Shown here one piece after another: positions 57,695 through 64,000 of a stretch of DNA of 64,000 bases. The position numbers and the translations under genes were made by a program. The notes beneath the pieces are model-generated. The model did not search any database. It had not been told where the DNA came from and saw only the letters and a program-made list of their open reading frames with translations. This stretch comes from Bog-756 sp963845485 (GTDB lineage Bacteria; Actinomycetota; Acidimicrobiia; Acidimicrobiales; RAAP-2): assembly GCA_963845485.1 (NCBI GenBank), contig CAWJSI010000016.1, positions 1 to 64,000 on the forward strand, read 5' to 3'. Position 1 is the first letter of the stretch, and each line of letters begins with the position of its first letter.

Positions 57695-58930
57695 ATGAGC
57701 GATGAGCGAGCGCCCGGCGCGGGCGAGGGGCCCGAGCCCGGGAGTCGCCTCGACGGGATCGCCACCGAACGGAACCGCAGGTGGGCGGCGACCATGGCCG
57801 GGCACGGCGGCCCGGGTATCACCTTCGCCCACGCCGACAGTCAGGCGTCGGCTGATGGCCCGGGTGCCGACACGGTCGGGAGCGGGTTCAAAGAGGCACG
57901 GTCCGGGTTCGACCGGCCGGCCCGGGAGGGTGCTGAGGCCGAGCAGATGGCCGCAGGTGCGACCCGGGCCGACGGCGCGGGCCAGCGGTTGCGACCCGAG
58001 GAGCCCGACCCCTGGCGGACCTGTTTCGAACGCGACCGCGACCGGATCCTCCACGCCAGCTCGTTCCGGCGATTGGCCGGCAAGACCCAGGTATTCGTGT
58101 TCCCCGACGACCACCAGCGGACCCGGCTGACCCACGCCCTCGAGGTGGCCCAGGTGGCCACCGGCGTGGCCCGGGCCTGCCGGCTCAACGTGGCGCTGAC
58201 CGAGGCCATCGCCCTCGGGCACGACTGCGGACACGGTCCCGGCGGCCATGCCAGCGAGGATGCCCTCTCCCCCTATCTCGACGGCGGCTTCGACCACGCC
58301 CCCTGGGGGGCGGACGTGTCGCTCGCTCCACTCAACCTCTGCATGGAGACGCTCGACGGCATCCGCAACCACTCGTGGTCACGACCGGCTCCGGCCACTC
58401 CCGAGGGCGAGGTGGTCAGCTGGGCCGACCGGATCGCCTACGTGTGCCACGACTTCGAGGACGCGGTGAAAAGCGGCATCGTGACGCCCAGCGCCCTGCC
58501 CGAGGTGGTGCGCCAACGGTGCGGCGACGACCGGAGCCAACAGCTGGGCACTTTCATCGATGCCCTGGTGTCCACCATCCTCACCAGTGGGACCATCGGA
58601 ATGGCCGACGAGGAGGCCGAGGCATTGGCAGCCTTCCGGGCCAGCAACTACGAGCACATCTACCTCCGGCCGAGTTCGGTGGCCCAGGGCCGATCGGTGG
58701 TGGCCGTCCTCCGGGCACTGGTCGAGTATTTCGGCGACCGTCCCAACCTCATCCCGGTGGGCGGCGGCGCGCCGCTCGACCTCGTGGGTGGGGAGCCCGA
58801 GGCCGTCCGCGCCGCGGTGGCCTACGTCGCCGGCATGACGGACCGCTTCGCCTTCAGCCAGGCCGTCGCCCTTGTCGGGTGGGATCCCGGCAAGCTGCCG
58901 GCCGGTATCGGGATGTCCGCCCGGCCCTGA
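57695..58930 (+). CDS. dgt: dGTPase-like HD-domain phosphohydrolase
   Basis: A 411-residue deoxynucleoside-triphosphate triphosphohydrolase-like protein. HD-domain ligands: RLTHALEVAQVA, ALGHDCGHGPGGH and WADRIAYVCHDFEDA; the usual entry motif FRRLAGKTQVF precedes them. The first 100 residues are poorly ordered and Gly/Ala-rich, longer than in most relatives. Such enzymes release tripolyphosphate from dNTPs and tune nucleotide pools. ATG 57695 chosen. Confidence 0.9.
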   Translation: MSDERAPGAGEGPEPGSRLDGIATERNRRWAATMAGHGGPGITFAHADSQASADGPGADTVGSGFKEARSGFDRPAREGAEAEQMAAGATRADGAGQRLRPEEPDPWRTCFERDRDRILHASSFRRLAGKTQVFVFPDDHQRTRLTHALEVAQVATGVARACRLNVALTEAIALGHDCGHGPGGHASEDALSPYLDGGFDHAPWGADVSLAPLNLCMETLDGIRNHSWSRPAPATPEGEVVSWADRIAYVCHDFEDAVKSGIVTPSALPEVVRQRCGDDRSQQLGTFIDALVSTILTSGTIGMADEEAEALAAFRASNYEHIYLRPSSVAQGRSVVAVLRALVEYFGDRPNLIPVGGGAPLDLVGGEPEAVRAAVAYVAGMTDRFAFSQAVALVGWDPGKLPAGIGMSARP

Positions 58931-59010
58931 TCCCATGGCTGATGGACGGCACCCAGGCCACGGACGGGCACTCGGCACGGTAAGCGAGGCGTTAGCGGGC
59001 AGCTGGGGAG

Positions 59011-59016
59011 TACAAT
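59011..59016 (+). promoter_or_regulatory. -10 box of a likely leaderless DUF2252 message
   Basis: TACAAT stands 7 bases before GTG 59024, and no ribosome site is present. A -35 box is not evident. The spacing would put the transcript start at or next to the start codon. Confidence 0.4.
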
Positions 59017-59023
59017 TTCCCAG

Positions 59024-60478
59024 GTGAGGGGCGATGACGTGCAGATGCCACCGGCGCGTTCGGTACGGAAGACCCACCGGCCGAGCCGTGCCGAACGGGT
59101 GGCCCGGGGGAAGGCGGCCAGGAGCACCGCGTCGCGTTCCTCACACGCCAGCTGGCAGCCCGATCCCGGCCGGCCCGACCCTGTGGCCCTACTCGAGGAG
59201 CAGGCGGCCACCCGGGTGCCCGAGCTCGTGCCCATCCGGTACGGGCGGATGATGGTCTCGCCGTTCACCTTCTACCGTGGCGCCGCCCTGATCATGGCGT
59301 CGGATCTGGCCACCACACCTGATTCCGAGATCACCGTGCAGTGCTGCGGGGATGCCCACCTTTCGAACTTCGGGGTGTTCGGCTCACCGGAACGCCAGTT
59401 GGTGTTCGATCTGAACGACTTCGACGAGACCCTGCCCGGACCGTGGGAGTGGGACGTCAAACGCCTGGCCGCGAGCTTCGAGATCGCCGGACGTGACCGC
59501 GGATTCTCCCCGTCGGACCGACGTCGGGTGGTGACGGCGGTGGCCCGACAGTACCGGACGAGCATGCGGGAGGCGGCCCGTATGACCACCCTCGACGTCT
59601 GGTACTCGCACATGGAGATCGGCGAGATGCTGGAGTGGATCCGCACCGAAGACTCCGACACCCGACAGCAGAAGCGGAGCCGGCCCGACCAGGTCATGGA
59701 CGTGGGCAAGGCCCGCACGAGGGACAGCCATCGGGCCCTCCGCAAGTTGACCACGCGAGTCGATGGCCGGATCCGATTCGTGAAGGACCCACCCCTCCTC
59801 GTGCCCGTGGAAGACCTCGTGCTCACCGCGGAGGCCCGTCACGACACCGAGCGATCGCTGCGCAAGCTGATCAAGAAGTACCGCCGGACCCTGGCCCACG
59901 AACACCATCCGCTCGAGGAGTACCGCTACGTCCACATGGCCCGCAAGGTGGTGGGCGTGGGCAGTGTGGGCACCCGGGCGTGGGTGTTCCTCATGATGGG
60001 CGTGGACGATGCCGACCCGCTCATCCTGCAGGCCAAAGAGGCCCAGCCCTCGGTGTTGGAGCGCTTTGCCGGCCGGAGCGCCTACGACAACAGCGGCCAG
60101 CGGGTGGTGGTGGGACAGCGACTCATGCAGAACGCCAGCGACATCTTCCTCGGCTGGCAACAGGTGAAGGACATCGACGGGCAGACCCGGGACTACTACA
60201 TCCGCCAGCTGCACGACTGGAAGGGTTCGGCCCACGTGGACAGCCTGCGGGTCGACGGGGCTGTCCACTACGCCCGGATGTGCGGGGCCACCCTGGCCCG
60301 GGCGCATGCCCGATCGGGCGACTGGATCGCCATCGCCTCCTACCTCGGGAAGGGCAACGTCTTCGACAACGCCATCGCCGACTTCTCGGCGGCCTACGCC
60401 GACCAGAACGAACGCGACTACGAGGCCATGGTGCAGGCGGTCAAGACGGGCAGGATCCCGGCGGTGACCGGGCTCTAA
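59024..60478 (+). CDS. DUF2252 protein
   Basis: A 484-residue protein of family DUF2252, a kinase-like fold of unknown function. Characteristic segments are RMMVSPFTFYRGAALIMA, CCGDAHLSNFGVFGSPERQL, FDLNDFDETLPGPWEWDVKR, YYIRQLHDWKGS and GATLARAHARSGD. GTG 59024 is used; ATG 59045 is an alternative. It precedes the cyclopropane synthase gene by 106 bases in the same direction. Confidence 0.9.
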   Translation: MRGDDVQMPPARSVRKTHRPSRAERVARGKAARSTASRSSHASWQPDPGRPDPVALLEEQAATRVPELVPIRYGRMMVSPFTFYRGAALIMASDLATTPDSEITVQCCGDAHLSNFGVFGSPERQLVFDLNDFDETLPGPWEWDVKRLAASFEIAGRDRGFSPSDRRRVVTAVARQYRTSMREAARMTTLDVWYSHMEIGEMLEWIRTEDSDTRQQKRSRPDQVMDVGKARTRDSHRALRKLTTRVDGRIRFVKDPPLLVPVEDLVLTAEARHDTERSLRKLIKKYRRTLAHEHHPLEEYRYVHMARKVVGVGSVGTRAWVFLMMGVDDADPLILQAKEAQPSVLERFAGRSAYDNSGQRVVVGQRLMQNASDIFLGWQQVKDIDGQTRDYYIRQLHDWKGSAHVDSLRVDGAVHYARMCGATLARAHARSGDWIAIASYLGKGNVFDNAIADFSAAYADQNERDYEAMVQAVKTGRIPAVTGL

Positions 60479-60584
60479 GAGCCGAGTCACCAGCCTCGAC
60501 CACCATCGGCCCGATCCGGCTGCGTTCGCCGGCAATAGGATCGGAGCCGGACCGGAACGTCCGCGCCGGTCGAGGAGGTCGACC

Positions 60585-61949
60585 ATGGTCACCGAGCTGT
60601 CGAGCACCCGGCCCACCACGGGCACCACGGGCACCACCACGATCGCCGAGGCTCCGGGGCGCCAACCGACACGTGGCGAAGGGGGAACCGTCGCCGAGGT
60701 GCTGGCCCCCTTCATCCGTCTAGTGGTGGGCACCGACGTGGCCGTCCGGTTCGAGTTCTGGGACGGGTCGAGCATTGGGCCCGACGACGCGGTGGGGACC
60801 CTGCACATCCGGTCGGCCGACGCCGTGCGGCGGATCCTCTGGTCCCCCGGCGAGCTCGGCGTGGCCCGAGCCTTCGTCTCGGGCGACCTGACCATCGACG
60901 GTGATATCTACCTGCTGCTGCGCACGCTGCACGACGCCTCGCCCCGAGACCTTCGCCAGGTGGGCCTGCGGAGCCTCCCCACCATGGTGGAGGCGGCTCG
61001 GAAGCTGGGCGTGCTCGGGCCTCCGCCTCCGGCCCCGGCCGAAGAGTGCCGACCGGCGGGCCGGCTCCACTCCCCCTCCCGTGACGCCAAGGTCATCAGC
61101 CACCACTACGACGTGGGCAACGACTTCTACCGCCTGGTCCTCGGGCCCAGCATGACTTACTCGTGCGCCCGGTTCGCCGAGGCCGGGGCCACACTCGAGG
61201 ACGCCCAGGCAGCCAAGTACGAGCTCATCTGCCGCAAGCTCGGTATCGACGCCACGCCGGGAGCACGGCTCCTCGACGTGGGATGTGGGTGGGGCTCGAT
61301 GGCCATGCACGCCGCCCGGTTCCACGACGCCCGGGTCGTCGGGGTGGCCCTGAGCAGCGAGCAGGTGGACGAAGCCACCCGCCGGGTCCACGAGGCAGGG
61401 CTGGAGGAGCAGGTGGAGATCCGGCTCCAGGACTACCGGGACCTCGGCGGCGAACGCTTCGACGCCATTTCGTCCATCGGCATGTTCGAGCACGTGGGCA
61501 GTGAGCGCATGACGCTCTACTTCGAGACCCTCCACGGGTTGCTCACCCCAAAGGGGCGGTTGCTGAACCACGCCATCTCCAAGCCGGGCGGTTCGCGTCT
61601 CGGCCGACGGTCGTTCGTCGGTCGTTACGTCTTCCCCGACGGCGAGCTGGTCGACGTCTCCGAGGTGGTCCGGGCCATGCAGCGCGCCGGGTTCGAGGTG
61701 CGCGATGTCGAGTCCCTGCGCGAGCACTACTCCCGGACCCTCCACCACTGGGTAGCCAACCTGGAAGAGCACTGGGACGAGGCGGTGGCCCTGGTCGGAC
61801 TGCCCCGAGCCAACATCTGGCGCCTGTACATGGCGGCCTCGGCCAACGGCTTCGACGACGGGGGGCTGGCCATCCACCAGGTGCTGGGCGTCGTGCCGGG
61901 ACCCGACGGGTCGAGTGGCCTGCCACCCACCCGTGCCGCCTGGGGTTAG
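60585..61949 (+). CDS. cfa: cyclopropane-fatty-acyl-phospholipid synthase
   Basis: A 454-residue SAM-dependent enzyme that methylenates double bonds of membrane phospholipid acyl chains. SAM motif LLDVGCGWGSMAMHAA; further VISHHYDVGNDFYRLVLGP, MTYSCARF, SSIGMFEHVGSERM and the C-terminal RAMQRAGFEVRDVESLREHY. It has the N-terminal lipid-binding domain typical of Cfa rather than the short mycolic acid type. A strong GAGGAGG site precedes ATG 60585. Confidence 0.93.
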   Translation: MVTELSSTRPTTGTTGTTTIAEAPGRQPTRGEGGTVAEVLAPFIRLVVGTDVAVRFEFWDGSSIGPDDAVGTLHIRSADAVRRILWSPGELGVARAFVSGDLTIDGDIYLLLRTLHDASPRDLRQVGLRSLPTMVEAARKLGVLGPPPPAPAEECRPAGRLHSPSRDAKVISHHYDVGNDFYRLVLGPSMTYSCARFAEAGATLEDAQAAKYELICRKLGIDATPGARLLDVGCGWGSMAMHAARFHDARVVGVALSSEQVDEATRRVHEAGLEEQVEIRLQDYRDLGGERFDAISSIGMFEHVGSERMTLYFETLHGLLTPKGRLLNHAISKPGGSRLGRRSFVGRYVFPDGELVDVSEVVRAMQRAGFEVRDVESLREHYSRTLHHWVANLEEHWDEAVALVGLPRANIWRLYMAASANGFDDGGLAIHQVLGVVPGPDGSSGLPPTRAAWG

Positions 61950-61997
61950 CGACCGGCCCCGTTCCGACCCCGGGTGTGGGCCCGGACCGACGCGAAC

Positions 61998-63179
61998 CTA
62001 GGAGAGGCTGAGCTCCTTGCGGTAGACGCGGGCTGGGCCCAGCTCCACGATGGAGGTGGCCAGGGCCCCAAAGACCGCGGCCACCTCGCTGTCAGGCTCG
62101 GCCACGACGGTGGGCACCCCGATGTCGCCGCCTTGACGGAGGGCGCTCACCAGCGGGACCTGGGCGAGCAGGGGCACGCCCAACTCGTCGGCCAGCTGGG
62201 TGCCGCCCCCGGCGCCGAACAGCTCGTAGCGCTTCCCGTCGTCTCCGGTGAACCAGCTCATGTTCTCGATGACGCCGCGCACGGCGAGCTTCAGCTTGCG
62301 GGCGGCGTACGCCGAGCGCTGGGCCACCCGCTCGGCGGCGGGCTGAGGGGTGGTGACCACATAGACCTCGGTCTTCGTCAGGTACTGCCCAAGAGAGAGT
62401 GTGACGTCACCTGTGCCGGGCGGCATGTCGATGAGCAGATAGTCGGGCTCGCCCCAGTAGGCGTCGACGAGGAACTGCTCGAGCGCCTTGTGCAGCATCG
62501 GACCACGCCAGATCACCGGGGTGTCGTCGGGCACGAAGTACCCCATGGAGAGGCAGCGCACCCCGTTGGCCGTCGGCGGGACGACCAGGTCCCCGATGAT
62601 GAGGGGATCGTTGGTGACCCCGAGCATCTTCGGGACCGAGAACCCGTAGACGTCGGCATCGAGGATGCCGACGTCGAACCCCCGCTGGGCCAGAGCCACG
62701 GCCAGGTTGACCGTCACCGAGGACTTGCCCACGCCACCCTTGCCCGACGAGATGCCGAGGATCCTGGTCTTCGAGCGGGGTTGCATGAACCGGTTGGGGC
62801 GTCCCTCCTCGTGGCCGAGCTGACCGCCCCCGTGATCGTGGCCGTGGCCGTGGCCGTCGTCAGGGGCGTGCTGGGTTCCTCCCTCGACTGCCTCTCCGCG
62901 GAGCAGCATACGGAGCCGGGCTCGCGTCTCCTCGTCCATCACCGAGGTCGTGACACTGACCTCGTCGACCCCCGACACCGATCCGACGGCCGCGTGGACC
63001 CGCTCCTCCAACTCGTCGACCTGGGGATAGTGGGCCACAGGCAGGGTGACGTCCACGGTGGCACGCTTGCGCCTGGTCTGGACCGAGCCCACCATGCCCA
63101 ACTCGCCGAGCGGCCGGCGCAGTTCAGGGTCGATCACTGCGGCCAGTGCCGCTGTGACCTGGGATTCGTCGATGGACAT
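61998..63179 (-). CDS. mrp: Mrp/NBP35-family iron-sulfur carrier ATPase
   Basis: A 393-residue P-loop protein with an N-terminal DUF59/MIP18 domain (residues 1-90), a His-rich linker (DDGHGHGHDHGGG, about 107-119), and the ATPase: SSGKGGVGKSSVTVNLA, LDADVYGFSVPKMLG and PPGTGDVTLSLGQYL. The CPxC cluster ligand motif of many Mrp proteins is absent (NMSWFTGDDGKRYELFG), as also in mycobacterial Mrp. It is divergent from a SufR-like gene, which fits a role in Fe-S assembly. Confidence 0.9.
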   Translation of the reverse strand: MSIDESQVTAALAAVIDPELRRPLGELGMVGSVQTRRKRATVDVTLPVAHYPQVDELEERVHAAVGSVSGVDEVSVTTSVMDEETRARLRMLLRGEAVEGGTQHAPDDGHGHGHDHGGGQLGHEEGRPNRFMQPRSKTRILGISSGKGGVGKSSVTVNLAVALAQRGFDVGILDADVYGFSVPKMLGVTNDPLIIGDLVVPPTANGVRCLSMGYFVPDDTPVIWRGPMLHKALEQFLVDAYWGEPDYLLIDMPPGTGDVTLSLGQYLTKTEVYVVTTPQPAAERVAQRSAYAARKLKLAVRGVIENMSWFTGDDGKRYELFGAGGGTQLADELGVPLLAQVPLVSALRQGGDIGVPTVVAEPDSEVAAVFGALATSIVELGPARVYRKELSLS

Positions 63180-63226
63180 CCAGCAGCTCCTCGGGGGAAT
63201 TCGGTCTCACCGGTAGACTACGTGAC

Positions 63227-64000
63227 GTGCACTCGGACCCGGACAGTCCCACCCTGGTCGTGGCGACCCCCTCGGAAGCGGCGCCTACCACCGACCCGTC
63301 GGGGACGGCTGAGTCCGACAGCCACTTCTCGGCCGCCGTCACTGCGGTCACCTCGGCCTTCGGTGATCCCACCCGCCGGGAGATCTACCTCTTCGTACGG
63401 TCCAACCCCGGGGCCACCGCCTCGGAGGTGGCGGCCCGGTTCTCCCTACATCCGAACGTGGCGCGCCACCACCTCGACCGTCTGGCCACGGGCGGCTACG
63501 TGGAGGTGACCATGGAGCGGGCCGCGGGCAACGGGGCGGGGCGCCCGTCGAAGCGCTTCCGGGTCATCGGCAACGACCCCACCCTCGACCTCCTCACCCG
63601 TCGCGACGACCTCCTCGTCCTGTTGCTCCAAGAGGCACTGCAACTCCTCGGACCCGATGCGGCCGAGGGCATGGCCGAGCGGGTCGGCGAAGAGTACGGG
63701 CGTACCCTGGCCGGCCAGATGTCCCCCGGCGACGGTCAGCGGTCCCTGCGGACGGCCATGCACGCCATCGCCGACACCCTCACCGCCCACGGCTTTGCCG
63801 CCCACGCCGAGGACCAGGGATCGACCACCGCCGTAGTGGCCGACAACTGCCCTTTCGGCAATGCCGCCAACCAGTACCCGGTCCTCTGCGCCGTCGATCG
63901 GGGCATGGTCAAAGGCCTCCTCGCCGGTCTATGCGGCGAGGAGACCGGAGGCACGGTGCCGGTGGTGCTGTCATCGTCGCGCGCCCGCGGCGACGACGCC
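63227..64000 (+). CDS. SufR-like winged-helix iron-sulfur regulator, cut by window edge
   Basis: An open frame of 258 codons that runs off the right edge. The winged helix is FGDPTRREIYLFVRSNP, TASEVAARFSLHPNVARHHL and LATGGYVEVTMERAAG. The C-terminal part has DNCPFGNAANQYPVLCAVDR followed by GLLAGLCGEE, whose three cysteines match the Fe-S ligand region of SufR-type (COG2345) repressors. SufR represses the suf operon when Fe-S clusters are plentiful; suf genes may follow beyond 64,000. GTG 63227 is preceded by TAGACT (63213-63218), so the message may be leaderless. Confidence 0.78.
   Translation, partial: MHSDPDSPTLVVATPSEAAPTTDPSGTAESDSHFSAAVTAVTSAFGDPTRREIYLFVRSNPGATASEVAARFSLHPNVARHHLDRLATGGYVEVTMERAAGNGAGRPSKRFRVIGNDPTLDLLTRRDDLLVLLLQEALQLLGPDAAEGMAERVGEEYGRTLAGQMSPGDGQRSLRTAMHAIADTLTAHGFAAHAEDQGSTTAVVADNCPFGNAANQYPVLCAVDRGMVKGLLAGLCGEETGGTVPVVLSSSRARGDDA

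Noticed and set aside
57287..58372. A 361-codon minus-strand frame containing the DUF3107 gene
   Set aside because: Only the last 78 codons resemble a protein family; the rest is antisense to the dGTPase-like gene.
63213..63230. GTG at 63222 as start of the SufR-like gene
   Set aside because: It is in a different frame; GTG 63227 opens the frame carrying the winged helix and cysteines.

Overview
The window is high-GC bacterial DNA from an actinobacterium, most plausibly of the class Acidimicrobiia. Evidence: a WhiB protein next to a PdtaS-type kinase, DUF3090 and DUF3107 genes, the DUF3090/histidine-phosphatase/SCO1664 triad, a gene order argS-lysA-hom-thrC-rho-rpmE-prfA-prmC-tsaC like the M. 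tuberculosis cluster, a small protein with the GWW..DGKWYPPE motif, and many GTG starts with 4-base stop/start overlaps. The class assignment is inference; the phylum is fairly secure.

Region 1 (1-5,850) is accessory. It holds an IS110-family element running off the left edge, with a frameshifted transposase and a strongly structured upstream leader that is a candidate bridge RNA. Next come a VOC protein, an unknown protein, a cytochrome P450 bracketed by a repeated motif, an IS3-type transposase remnant, a 3'-end remnant of an acyl-CoA dehydrogenase gene, and a nucleotidyltransferase/HEPN pair.

Region 2 (5,850-12,300) has an acyl-CoA dehydrogenase and, on the minus strand, leuB-ilvE-cimA plus an unknown gene. 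In front of leuB lies what looks like a complete transcription attenuator: a 15-codon leader with Val-Ile-Ile-Ile codons, a pause hairpin and an intrinsic terminator. This suits an isoleucine operon using the citramalate route.

Region 3 (12,360-23,900) is a conserved minus-strand housekeeping block: usp, tsaC, prmC, prfA, rpmE (with a two-stem leader RNA), rho (with an Asn-rich disordered insert), thrC (frameshifted), hom, lysA and argS, then tRNA-Arg(CCG) on the plus strand. The homoserine kinase gene often found in this cluster is absent.

Region 4 (24,000-48,150) mixes transport, stress and repair genes: an SGNH lipoprotein; CsoR with a palindromic operator and a permease fused to a YHS domain; AlkB; an RDD protein coupled to a nine-residue-repeat protein; two PrxQ/Bcp peroxiredoxins; a DrrAB-type ABC exporter; aconitase; HlyIII; amidotransferase; PIG-L deacetylase; DEAD helicase; MarR; EVE protein; Fpg/Nei glycosylase; FrhB-like iron-sulfur protein; MMPL; the histidine phosphatase/DUF3090/SCO1664 triad; and an acyltransferase-3/SGNH protein.

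Region 5 (48,400-64,000) carries etfBA, GDPD, whiB1 and a minus-strand run of DUF3107, two ArsA-like ATPases, an O-methyltransferase, a PHP phosphatase and the PdtaS-like kinase. Then come a dGTPase-like HD protein, DUF2252, a cyclopropane-fatty-acid synthase, Mrp, and a divergent SufR-like regulator cut by the right edge. No CRISPR array, rRNA, prophage or replication origin was seen.
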